From the NCBI GenBank assembly GCA_030704615.1, contig CM060732.1, positions 29,743,053-29,807,052 on the forward strand: a stretch of DNA of 64,000 bases. Reading direction: 5' to 3'. The stretch comes from Takakia lepidozioides. Its lineage: Eukaryota > Streptophyta > Takakiopsida > Takakiales > Takakiaceae. The notes below the pieces were generated by a model. The model saw only the letters and a program-made list of their open reading frames with translations. It did not search any database and had not been told where the DNA came from. The translations under genes and the position numbers were made by a program. Every line of letters starts with the position of its first letter. The first letter of the stretch is position 1. This document shows, piece after piece, positions 30,966 to 41,850 of this stretch.

Positions 30966-33900
30966 ATGGCTTCCTCTGAAGCGGAGTTCTTCTCTGACGA
31001 CAAACCAGTGCCGTTCTCCCAGGAAGTCCTTGACAATGGATTTGCAATTGTTCTGGAACATGTCTTGGCTACCCGTTTTCAGCTGCAGAATGGCTCCATC
31101 TTTTTGGAGAAAGAGGTGTACGATCTTAAAGGGAAGTTGTTGAAATACTCTTTCCAAAACCGTGATGAGACGGCTCATATCAGCCAGTGGAGAGTGCGTC
31201 CTGGTCGATACAGAGTACTTGGAGAGCCTCGGCGAAAGTCCCTTGGGTCATATGTGACGCCCGGGACTGCTGCTTCGGTCGTTGAAGACAAGAGGGAGGT
31301 GGTGGTGAAAAAAGAACAGACGTCCTCCACTCCAATCGTTGAGCTTTCGGATTCTTCCGATGATGACATAAGTGAAATTCCAAATCCAGTCCTTCCTACT
31401 GTGGTTGGAGAAGCTGATGAAGAAGAGATTTGTAGTGTCATTCCAAAATTGCGGGCGATGGGAGGAATGGCTGGATTCAAAAGTGAGTTGCGGGGAATTG
31501 ATTGGGAATCTTTGAAGCAGGTGCCTGTGAAGTTCTTGCCGGAGACTTTTGATGGCGATATCCTATTCGAGCTGCCTCCTCCTCCGCGAGTTGGAGGTGT
31601 AACAATCATGATGCATGGAATGGACAAGAAACACGACGGGCACCCGTGGTGCAGAACAAAAACATCCAATATTCAGAATGATGACAAGCTTGTTTTCAGG
31701 AGGACAGTTTGCAATGGACACCTTAGGTGTGATAATTTGAATTGCAGACACTTTCTTCAGTCTGGGGTTCATAATCAAAGCGAATGGGAGGGTCTGGCGG
31801 AAAATCCATTTCAGCCTGGGACTGCCCCTCCACCGGCAAACACTTTCGTCTGCAAATTCTGCAAACTTGTGCCATCCTGCTTGGCGCTCTGCGGAGCAAG
31901 AATGTACTATGTTGTCCACCGTTTGAAAACAATGACAAGAGCTTGTGTGCATTTTGGATTCCATAACCATCCTGTCTCGAAGGGGGATTACAGGGAGAGT
32001 GTTGAGACAGTATCGAGGTTGATTAAACAGGAGTTCGGGAGAAACCCATCCGCAACAACATCTGCAATTGCTCTTGGCGCAAGCAAGTCCTTCTTGGAAA
32101 GCCATATTTTGAGTGAAGGGGATTCTGTGGGGACTAAACTTGACCTGGTCATGGATCATTTCTCCACTTTAAGTTCACCTAACATTCGGCATCAGATCAA
32201 TGCATTGAGAATGGGCTCTGGGATCAGAGGCTACATAGACAATATTTTGGAATTGAAACGAGTGAGCAAGTACGATTACATCCAGGACAATGTATTCCCA
32301 GGTCAAGGTGCCATCAAAGTTTTTCTTTTCAAAATGTCGACTGTTGGGGAGGGCAGTGGGGTTAGCCTCGTGAAGCGGATGCAGAAGACTGGGGACTTGC
32401 AGAACTGTTTTCTTATGTTTGATCATGTGAAACGAGTGAAGGATTGGACGACAATGGCTTGTCATGTCTACGATCCAGTGTACCAACGAGTTATGACAAT
32501 TGCAGTTTGTGACATGCAATCCGAGGATACGGAATCCCAGAAGCTCATGTGGAATTCCCTGATACGTGTCATGGGCTGCCATGGGCTGCCATCTCCAAAT
32601 TTCGCAGGTTTCATGGCGGATAGTGCTCAAGCAAATTTCAATGCTGTTCGTATTGTCTTCGGATCGGGCGACCCAAAAGTGCCTATGCCAGGAAGAGAGC
32701 GTACATGTCTATTCCATTGGACACAATCTCTGGAAAAACATACAAAGTCGGACATCAAACCAGAGATGCAGACTCAGCACCGTAAATTGTGCAAAGAGTA
32801 CAAAGATGCTAGAACAATGAAGGAGGCGGACACTTTGTTCCAGACAATTCGTGCCTGGTGGTTCTCTTCTGGAGCTGCATCACTTGAGAGTATGAGAGCA
32901 TTGGAAGATTGGCTGGCGTTTTGGCACTTCCGGTATAGACAGTGGGGAGCAGCCATGACAATGGTACGAGGCTTCTATTTCATGCTTTATTCATACATTT
33001 GCTTTCCATATTTTTGACTCATTGCTTTCTTTATGTTGTTTCCTGTGCACTGTTCTGAAGTGTGGTTATCCTCTTTGCAGAACATGTCCATTGAGGAAAT
33101 GGCGGACATGCCATCTTGCAATTTGGCAGAAACTGTGCACAACGCATGGTTGCAGCAGTCTGGGAAACGAGGTCGGGATTTGTATGTGGCAACAACAGAT
33201 GATTTGATACGTGCCTTGCAACAACAAACCCGATACCGTGATTTCTTACGAGGTGGGGTTGGTGGCAAGGGTCCGGACAAATGGGAGTTGATGTTGCGTG
33301 CTGCAAACAGATCTGGGGATCCAATCAAGATAGCACGGGCGGTGAGCATGTATGCCCAGGGAACGCCACTTGTTTCTAGAGTTCCACATCTTGAAGGGGA
33401 GGAGAGATTCGGCTCCTGTAAGAGGAAATTGAACACTCCACCTGGTTCGGATTCAGATTCCCACAGGGCAGACCGTGATAACTTCTCGAAGCCTCGTGTT
33501 CCCCTGCATGACAGCTCCATGTCCGGAACCTCCATTGTGGAGGAACCTCCAACACGACGGCAAGCTCCAGCATCAAACAGTGCCACTGAAATGGTGCAGG
33601 AGAGAAACAACCCCCTTGATGTGCTTGAGTCCGCATGCCCCGACCACGTTTGGCACATAGAACGCACAAGTGTAGGGTCTCGTGTGAAATGTACAGCGAT
33701 CAGGGCAACTAATTTCGAGAAGTGCACTTCATCTATATCCAGAGGTGGTGCCCGAACTCCTGCTCCGACTTTCACGGGCTTGATGCGTCCATACGGTCAA
33801 CCAGAAGCCAAGAACCACAAGTTCTGGTTCTGCGCAGATGATTGTGCCAGATGTGTGCATGGAACTGTGCGTCCTTCCGTAGTGATGAAGCCATCTCCTC

Positions 33901-34466
33901 CAACCGTTTGGCCCGTGAAGGTGGGAACACATCTCAGCTTTCAGGAGATTGAAATGCTGGAGGAGGCAGGTTTTTCCCTTGCGAGACAACCCCAACTCCA
34001 TGCATGTGCTACTACTTCTGCGTCCTCCCGGGTCCCCCCGGCAAATCCTGACTTGTGGCCAACCAAACGAGATGGAAAGCTCGTTCGGCGTTTCCCTCCA
34101 ACCGCTGAACACTTTGGCAAAGTGGAGTCCGCAAGAATGCTCCAAGCTCGTGTTGGAAGCACCACGGAAGTACCCGATCCAGGATATGGTCGGGTATTCA
34201 CAATCATCACTTCCACATCTGCTGTTCATGACAGGACCTACGACATCACGGTTTCCAATTTCCCCAATTGCACATGTCCTGATTTTGTGAATATGCTATC
34301 AACCAGTTTGGGCAAGAGAGGTAAATTCATACCCTGCAAACATTTGTATTTCATATTTTTGAGGAGGATGGTTTGCGATCCCAAACGTGACAACTTCATT
34401 CACCAGGCCACTATGAGTTTCAACGAGGTCGATACTCTTTTGCAGCGGGATACAACACATGGGTAG
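30966..34466 (+). CDS. Gene B: MULE-type transposase with SWIM zinc finger
   Basis: Two exons, 30,966-32,963 and 33,081-34,466, joined in frame across a 117-bp GT...CTTTGCAG intron; 1,127 residues. The ATG at 30,966 is the first in frame; the upstream open frame starts only with non-ATG codons. Domains: acidic patch IVELSDSSDDD (residues 124-134), resembling a SUMO-interacting motif; a Cys/His region (about 220-340) ending in HFGFHNHP, like the WRKY-GCM/FLYWCH-type DNA-binding fingers of MULE transposases; a transposase core with MFDHVK (D486), GFMADSAQANFNAVRIVFG (D552) and CLFHW (C581, H584), as in the MULE family; and a C-terminal SWIM finger CTCPDF...CKH (about 1,062-1,088). The third catalytic acid was not assigned. 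Fully open, unlike nearly all neighbours, so recently active or retained. Faces away from gene A. Confidence 0.8.
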
Positions 34467-35093
34467 CATGAACTATGTAATGTGGTATGTGGATGACCAT
34501 GATTTGAAATGTGTAATTCACATCAATTCGTCGGCTGTGCAATGATATGGCCTCCAACTATACGGAGTGAGCTCTGAGTGACAACTTTTAGGTAGTGCAC
34601 ATTTGTCATTGCACCGTTCGAAGTCTACATGTCTTGCTGTCGCTATGCACTACAATCATCTTTTGAAGATGATCCTAACTCTCATTGTTATTTGAGGAGG
34701 GAGGAAGGTCTTCCCGTGGCAGCCTTTATGGCGCACACTTTGTGAGGATATTTTGTCGTCCTCGTAATTGTAAAAGTGAAACAAGCATTTGTAATTGCAC
34801 AATGTTGGATGCTGCAATTGTAGGCCTCAACGCTCGTCTTGATTCTATTTAGGCAAGATTCCCTGCATTAATTCCACGGTCATAGGACCATCCACGGTTA
34901 TAGGCGGCGCATGTTAATGCTGACGTGGCAGATGACGGACAGTGCCACGTCATCATTTACCGCCACATCAGCATGCTGACATGACGCTCACGCCACGTCA
35001 GCGTGTGTGCAGGCTCACGCCACGTCAGCTGGCGTGAGCGTACGCTCACGCCACGTCACTCCTGCGTGAGCGTACGCTCGCGCGCCTCACGCC
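34467..35093. repeat. MULE2 right end with subterminal CCACGTCA repeats
   Basis: No gene; begins with the gene B 3' untranslated region. From 34,918 the block GCCACGTCA or its complement recurs: TGACGTGGC at 34,921, GCCACGTCA at 34,944, 34,992, 35,020 and 35,050. GCTCACGCCACGTCAGC is present nearly intact three times. GCGTGAGCGTACGCTC copies at 35,032-35,080 are themselves palindromic. Such clusters are likely transposase binding sites. Confidence 0.6.
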
Positions 35094-36300
35094 ATTGCGT
35101 CGTTCAAACTGGAAGCTGCACTCTGGGGAATCTTTGCGGGCAATCCTGACAATTTCAGCCTCCGCTCCGTGCCCTGCATATTCTGAAGAACTTCCCTCAC
35201 CGGTGGTCGGTCTTGCTGCGAACGTTGAGCGGCAGCAACCCCCTCCCGGTACCAGATCGACGAAATCGGTCGATCCCATTGCCTTTGCTGCAGCCGGACT
35301 CCCCCAACCTCACCAGGCTGAAATCAATCAGGAACTGGGCTTCCGCTCGTGGAATCGGTTTTGCGAGACTGCTCTCCGCCCTCTCCCTGATTCCTTCTGC
35401 TTCCTCATTTCTGCCATGTGAAGATGTCTGCTGCAATGAATCTGCTTCATCGCCTGGGTGGGGGGAAACGGCCTGTCCGGTTCAAACAAGTTGAAGACGG
35501 GCTGGCTTTTTCTTCGTGCGTTGCTGGAGAATGGCTAGACCCCTGCTGGCGATTCTCCATGACCTTCAAACAAATCCTCTCTGGGGCTTTGAACTGCAAA
35601 CATGCTTGCCTTCGAAGCCGCGTCCTTGAAACGCACAGGGCTAGCCCGGCAGGGAAGACCCCATGCTCGTGGATCGGCTGGGTGTGCGTGCTGCAGCTAG
35701 TCCACGGACTCTGCCTGCGGCTCTTCGGATTCTTGCGATCCTCCAGCATGTCCACCTTTCCGGTTTAAGCATGCAACAATCTTCTGCATTCAAGTCTCCC
35801 AGCATACAGTCTAAGAATTGTAGAAGAAAAATGAGGGGTGTTTTGGTGCTCGATCAGCTGGCGAATCCCGATAGCACGGAGCTCTAACTAGTGGCTGGGT
35901 TGCCTGCGGGCCTGATGCTGCGAGATGGCAATCTCCTCCTGTAGACGCATCCGTTTCTCCCCTTTGGCATGGGCCTACGTTCGAAGTACAATTTTCGGAG
36001 CTTGCGACGATGTCTCTCTCTTCTCTGGTGCACGCACTCCCTCCCTCTCAGGTTCGAGCATAAGAAGAACCGAGACAGGGAAAAGGGGCGAAGAGTGCAG
36101 ATGGAAAGGGCGCGAGAGGGGTGGCTGAGTGGACACGACAAAAGAAGATGAAACGGCGGTGATGCACCACTTGGGTTCGAAAGGGTTGGACGAAAGTGTC
36201 TCCTCGTGGACTTTGCGTCATTACGAGATTCGAATCGTTCAGGGTACCCTGCCGTCCTAAAAACAAACATCATTATCCAACGGTCAGGCCCGCCGCCTCA
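35094..36300. other. GC-rich stretch of unknown origin
   Basis: Several frames of 70-130 codons on both strands (plus: 35,095-35,421 and 35,418-35,768; minus: 35,884-36,273) with no motif I recognise. Composition is GC-rich and unlike the neighbouring transposons. It could be host-gene 5' sequence captured or interrupted by the elements on either side. Confidence 0.35.
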
Positions 36301-36309
36301 TGCCACTTC

Positions 36310-36482
36310 AGTCAGATAGAGTGCAGACATGTGCCGCAATTCCGTTGCTCCACGTCTTTACATTTCATGGCATTTCCGTCCCAGCGGTCTGATGAGTTGG
36401 AGTGAAATGCAAATGTGGCGCCGCATTTCCGTTAAGTACCATCACGAAGCTACACATACCGTACTTGTTGGAAGAAAATGCG
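36310..36482. repeat. Left flank of the 53-bp palindromic satellite
   Basis: Degenerate copies of the GGAAATG...CATTTCC palindrome (ATGTGGCGCCGCATTTCCGT near 36,412) and the spacer type CACATACCGTACTTGTTGGA, also found at 39,040-39,060. It is separated from the main array by the solo LTR. Confidence 0.7.
36478..36482. repeat. Target duplication (left) of solo LTR
   Basis: ATGCG directly before the LTR, repeated at 37,488-37,492 directly after it. Confidence 0.85.
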
Positions 36483-37487
36483 TGTCAAGCGGCTTTTACT
36501 CACCCATCCCTACGCTATCCGAGGTGGAAACTCCAAGATAGACGAGTTGGATATTTCTAAGCACTCAGCCCGCTCAGTACAATCAGTCATGACCTACAGC
36601 TAGTGAATCATGGTTGTGCTTCCATTTGTATTCCTTCTTGCCTTCATGTTATCAATTACCTTATCTGATACTGAAGCATCAGATTGCTTCAGTACTACTT
36701 AATTCCAATTAATCATGCATTCATTTAGACAAGCTTCACTCATTGTCACTCTACACACAGTTGCTGTAATCGAATAATATCAGATTATGATTTTATCAGG
36801 GTTCAAGCCACATGCCATGGTGACTCAATCCCCCTACAGTTTCACACAAACAGCTTTGCTGACAAGCATCTACTGTTTCCTCTCTCCGTCCTTCTCTATC
36901 ACTCGTTCTTGCTCTCCGTCTGATCTCCTCTCCTACATGACCAAGAAGCGCTCCCCGTGAAGTGTCCTCTTTCCGTTGCCGCTCCCCTTATCTGCCCGCA
37001 AGCTGTTCTAACCACCTAACTAATTAACCATCATCCCTGAAGTAACACGTTCATTCTGCAGATGTCGTTCCCTCACAGTCGTTCCCTGCCAATGATAACT
37101 GTTCCCATGTACGTGACAGGCTGTGTCAAGGGTGCCGAGCTGTGACTAGCTGTGTAAGGTGTGGCGGCTGTGCGAAGCTGTGGCGGGCTATAGACTGGCT
37201 GTGTTGGGCTGTGGCGGCTGTGCGAAGCTGTGACGGGCTATGTTGGCTGTGAGGGTTGTGGCGGGCTGGTGGGCTGTGACGGGCTGGGTTGGGCTGTGTC
37301 GGCTGTGACGGGCTGTGTCAAGCTATGTTGGCTCTGACGGGTTGTGTCGGGCTGTGTTGGGCTGTGTAACCCCCCTAAAGCCTGCTGCTGCCACCCCTAA
37401 AGCTCCTGTTGGTCTCAGTCTGCGCAAAAATTAAGGGTATCCCACATAACCCGTAAAAGCGTCTAAGTCCCAAGCAGCCCTCTAACA
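36483..37487 (-). repeat. Solo LTR of the R1-R4 family
   Basis: A 1,005-bp LTR (minus orientation; plus strand TGTCAAGCGG...CCTCTAACA) with both termini complete, flanked by the 5-bp duplication ATGCG. There is no internal retrotransposon sequence. It inserted into the palindromic satellite and then recombined down to one LTR. It carries its own version of the CTGTG minisatellite (about 37,120-37,370). Confidence 0.9.
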
Positions 37488-37492
37488 ATGCG

Positions 37493-39150
37493 GCACCGCA
37501 TTTCCGTTCCACCTTCACAAACCTTAGTTGATGAACGGAAATGCGGCACCGCATTTCCGTCCCACAGCTCCATGCCTGAGATACAAAAGGGAAATGCGGC
37601 GCCGCATTTCCGTTCTCGAATGTCGAAAGGTGCGATTCGGACGGAAATGCGGCACCGCATTTCCGTTCTGGAATGTCGAAAGGTGCGATTCGGATGGAAA
37701 TGCGGCACAACATTTCAATTCCCGTGGTTCATGATTTTAAATCTGAACGGAAATGCGGTACCGCATTTCCGTTCCACCTTCACAAACCTTAGTTGTTGAA
37801 CGGAAATGCGGTGCCGAATTTCCATCCCACAGCTCCATGCCTGAGATACAAAAGAGAAATGCGGCGCCCCATTTCCGTTCTGGAATGTGGAAAGGTGCGA
37901 TTCGGACGGAAATGCGGCACAACATTTCAGTTCCCATGGTTCGTGATTCTCAAACTGAACGGAAATGCGGTACCGCATTTCCGTTCCACCTTCACATACC
38001 TTAGTTGATGAACGGAAATGCCGTGCCACATTTCCGTTCGGGAAAGTATAAAGGTCTCACCTGAACGGAAATGCTGCACCGCATTTCCGTCCCACAGCTC
38101 CAGGCCTCATATACAAAACGGAAATGCGGCGCCGCATTTCCGTTCTGCAATGTCGGAAGGTGCGACTCGGACGGAAATGCGGTGCCGCATTTCAGTTCCG
38201 ATGGGTCTCAAACGGACGGAAAAAACGCATTCCGTTCTGGAGAGTATGAAGGTCTCAAACAGACGGAAATGCGGTGCAAAATTTTCGTCCCTCCGCTCCA
38301 TGCCTGAGATAGAAAACGGAAATGCGGCGCCGCATTTCCGTTCTGGTATGTCAGAAGGTGCGACTCGGACGGAAATGCGGTGCCGCATTTCAGTTCCCGT
38401 TGTTCATAATTCTCAATCAGAACGGAAATGTGGTACCGCATTTCCGTTCTGGAGAGTATGAAGGTCTCAAACGGACGGAAATGCGGTGCAAAATTTTCGT
38501 CCCTCCGCTCCATGCCTGAGATAGAAAACGGAAATGCGGCGCCGCATTTCCGTTCTGGTATGTCAAAAGGTGCGACTCGGACGGAAATGCGGTGCCGCAT
38601 TTCAGTTCCCGTTGTTCATAATTCTCAATCAGAACGGAAATGCGGTACCGCATTTCCGTTCTGGAGAGTATGAAGGTCTCAAACGGACGGAAATGCGGTT
38701 CAAAATTTTCATCCCTCCGCTCCATGCCTGAGATAGAAAACGGAAATGCGGCGCCGCATTTCCGTTCTGGTATGTCAGAAGGTGCGACTCGGACGGAAAT
38801 GCGGTGCCGCATTTCCGTTCTGGAGAGTATGAAGGTCTCAAACGGACGGAAATGCGGAGCAGCATTTCTATCCCTCAGCTCCATGCGTCAGATACAAAAC
38901 GGAAATGCGGCGCCGTATTTCCGTTCTGGTATGTCGGAAGGTGCGACTCGGACGGAAATGCGGTGCCGCATTGCAGTTCCCGTGGTTCATGATTCTCAAT
39001 CAGAACGGAAATGCGGTACCGCATTTCCGTTCCACCTTCACATACCGTGCTTGTTGGATGGAAATGCGGCACCGCATTTCCGTTCTAAGCGGTGCCGCAT
39101 TTCCGTCCAACAACAATCGAAAGTATTACTCTGGACGGAAATGCGGATCC
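37493..39150. repeat. Palindromic satellite array, ~53-bp unit, ~31 copies
   Basis: Each unit has a 26-bp palindrome with arms ACGGAAATGCGG / CCGCATTTCCGT and a variable central dinucleotide (CG, TG, CA or TA), followed by a ~27-bp spacer. Starts at 37,535, 37,588, 37,641 and 37,694 give a 53-bp period. Spacers fall into about five types (for example CTCCATGCCTGAGATA, GGTGCGACTCGGA, GAGAGTATGAAGGTCTC) that recur in order, forming ~210-bp higher-order repeats between 38,230 and 38,900. Each array step is not a multiple of three, so all three frames cycle and give many false ORFs. Confidence 0.95.
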
Positions 39151-39228
39151 TCATTTCCGCATGCGGAACCTCAATGGGTTGCATTGTTCCGAAACAACAC
39201 AATTGCGGCCTGTCTTAATGAGCACAAC

Positions 39229-40470
39229 TCAAACTCGTGCAAGATTATAAACCATCTTGCTATTCTTCCGCTTATCAGAGGTTTGTTTACCAGGTATATC
39301 AGAGCCTGGTGATCCACATAGAACATAAACTTCTTGCCCAACAGGTAATGCCTGAATTTCTTCACTGCATAGATCATTGCCAATGCTTCTCTTTCCGTTG
39401 TGCTATAGTTCCTTTCAGCACTTTTCATCAACCTGCTAGCATAGTACATAGGTGAATCTATATTTCCTGTAACATTATGGGCTAACACCGCTCCCAACGC
39501 TTCTCCTGATGCATCGCAGTGAACATGAAACAGTACATGCCAGTGAGGGTTAATCAGCACAGGTGTAGTTGTTACTGACAGTGTAAGTTCCTCAAACGCC
39601 TGTTGACATTCAGCTGTCCAGGCAAACACTGCATCTTTCTTCAGTAGCTTGCTCAATGGTGCTGCATTTGTGCATACCTTTTGACAAATCTTGTAATAAC
39701 TGGTTGCCCAAGGAACCTCCTTAGACTCTTAACATTCACTGGTGGTGGAGAGGCTTTAATGGCCTCTGTCTTCCTGGGATCCACAAGAAGTCCCCTCTTA
39801 CACCAAAATGTGTCCCAGAAGCACCCCTGAGTTCACACAGAAAGTACACTTCTCTGGATTCAGGCCCAGACCTCTATCCTGCATCTGGCCAGACATAACT
39901 CCAATTTATGCAAGTGCTATTTCTTAGAGCTGTACACACTGAAATCATCCAAGACAACACATGCATGAAATCATCCAGATACCATGAAAAGATTCACTTA
40001 TTACTCTCTGAAAGGTTGCTGGTGCATACAAAGTCCAAAGGGCATGACTTTGTATGCATAAGCACCCCAGTCTGTGATGAAAGCCTGTCTTTTCTGATCT
40101 TCTTCTGCCACTGCACTTGATTTAAACCACTGAAACCATCCATGAATGAGTACATCATCATGGCCTGCCACAGTGTCAATACTGCTTCTGTGAATGGCAA
40201 AGGAAAGGATCTTTCTTCGTACAAGCATTCAGCTTCTTGAGTTCACACATACTCTTAGTTTACCATTCTTCTTGGGAACTATAACAATGGGTGACAACCA
40301 AGTTGTATACTCTATTGGGTATATAAACTTAGCCTCAGCCAACTTCTTGATCTCTTCTCCAACCTTCTGTGCGTAGTTGGGATTCATTCTGTACCTCGCC
40401 TGCTTGATTGGTACTGACCCTGGTTCCAGTTCAATCTTATGCTGACAGACTTCAGGTGGTATCCTTTAAG
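39229..40470 (-). pseudogene. R2 RNase H and reverse transcriptase
   Basis: From 39,656 down: VFAWTAECQQAFEEL, FHVHCDASGEALGAVLAH, YSTTEREALAMIYAVKKFRHYLLG and FYVDHQALIYL, the RT thumb and RNase H of Ty3/gypsy elements. Upstream RT pieces (39,680-40,470) contain FMDGFSGLNQVQ and SLSPIV-type segments but are split by several indels. Confidence 0.8.
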
Positions 40471-40474
40471 ATCC

Positions 40475-41683
40475 TCATAGCTCCAAGCAAATACATCTCT
40501 GTATTTGATGAACAAGCTTTTTAGCTTCTTCAAAGAATTCCGGCTCCAAATCAGCTCCTACTTTCACCATCCTCGGTTCCTCTTTAGTTCCCACATTCAC
40601 TTCCCTCACCTGCTCATCAGCTGTGATTGTCCAACCAGTCACCACTTCATCCTGTAAGCTCACAGTGGCTGGTTCCTCTAGGATTTCCATTTCTCCTTCT
40701 TTTTCTTCATAGAAATGTGATGGGTAACTGCTGGTTTCCTCTTCAGTTGGTGTTGCTGTCACTACACCACAGCAGATACCTCTTAAACAACTTAGGCTTT
40801 CCAGCCGCATCTCTGCAACCTGCTCCCACTCTGGGTGTGCAGCAAATAGGGTAGCTTCCTGCTCCTCATCCAGTCCTCCTTTCCAGTCATACTCTCTGAC
40901 TCCTCGAGGTCTTCTTGTAGCAGGTAATCTACTAGATTTCTTTGTGGTAATTTGTATCTTGTGTATCCCATTATGCACGGTTAGTAACTGAGAATTCCAG
41001 TCATGGAATCCCTGGCCTGTTTCAGCCACGGACGTCCCAATAATAAGGAGTAAGCCTCCATGACTTCATCCATCTTCAACACAGTTACTGTGATCATAAA
41101 GATCATCTTCTGTATCTGTATCTTAACTCCTCTTATTAATCCCAATGGCTGTACACTTCTTTGATCTGCCATTGTTACTGTAAATGGGGCTGGTTTCATG
41201 TTACTTAGACCAAGCTTCTTCTTAATTGGTCTGTCATGATATTTACTCCAGAACCTCCATCTATCAGTACATCAGTTAGTTCTGTGCTTCCAATTCTCAA
41301 TTGGATTACTGGCATAGAATCATCAAAGTCCATGACTGTTTCTCGCCCTTCCGGCTTCACATTATAACTGGTCACCTTGCTGTTCAGGTCTGTGTTTCCT
41401 GTCTCCTGGGCAATTCGATTGATTGCTTGATACAGCCTGTGCCTACAATAAGGTGCCACAGCTAATAGCTGTCCAATGGTAATTCTGCTTTGGTTTGGCA
41501 TATTACTTCAGCCAAAGTCTCTTCATTACTTTGCATGTCTGCATCTTCTTTCTTCCTTTCATCCTCACTCCCTTCTTCTTCTCCATCAGAATCAGAGGAA
41601 TCTGCCACAGGAATATCAGTACTCTTCTGCATTTCCCTTATGGTATCTGCCACTTCTTTGTGCAGTTCCTTCTCATCTTCCAA
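40475..41683 (-). pseudogene. R2 protease and linker to RT
   Basis: Contains VLIDGGSGVNIMTDQL (aspartic protease active site, about 41,230-41,280) followed by the MADQRSVQPLGLIRGVKIQIQ flap region. Frame changes near 41,010 and 41,218. Upstream acidic linker 41,462-41,683. Confidence 0.8.
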
Positions 41684-41850
41684 GTCTCTTCATCTTCAGG
41701 CATATCATTGCCACCTTCATAATCTTCTTCTTCCTCTACTACTGGAGGTATTAGTTTGGCTTTACTATCATTGTACTTACTTCTGGTACAACACATGGCC
41801 TAACCATGTGAGCTGCCACCACTGGGCCCTCATTCACAGGAGCTCTCATC

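Larger units (their letters stand above)
25936..35093. mobile_element. MULE2: two-gene Mutator-like element (left end lost)
   Basis: Holds gene A (minus, decayed) and gene B (plus, intact), transcribed away from each other from a ~0.7-kb spacer, and palindromic repeats in gene A introns. The right end has a run of GCTCACGCCACGTCA repeats (34,986-35,060) and ends near 35,093 in GTGAGCG/CTCACGCC inverted copies like the MULE1 termini. The left end is gone: R1 is inserted in gene A's last exon and R1's far side joins unrelated CACTA DNA. The exact right terminus and its target duplication could not be fixed. Confidence 0.7.

Noticed and set aside
37493-39150. CRISPR-like look: 26-bp palindromic repeat with ~27-bp spacers
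   Set aside because: Spacers fall into about five types recurring in order, the repeat itself varies, no cas genes are present and the context is a plant nuclear genome. It is a tandem satellite.
37493-39150. Third array as a member of the CG-TTGA-CG hairpin family
   Set aside because: Its palindromes have no TTGA loop; the centre is GG-NN-CC. It is kept as a separate array type.
37375-39312. Many ORFs with NAAPHFRS / RKCGAAFP repeats
   Set aside because: Products of the 53-bp palindromic array; the period is not a multiple of three, so frames cycle. No coding signal.
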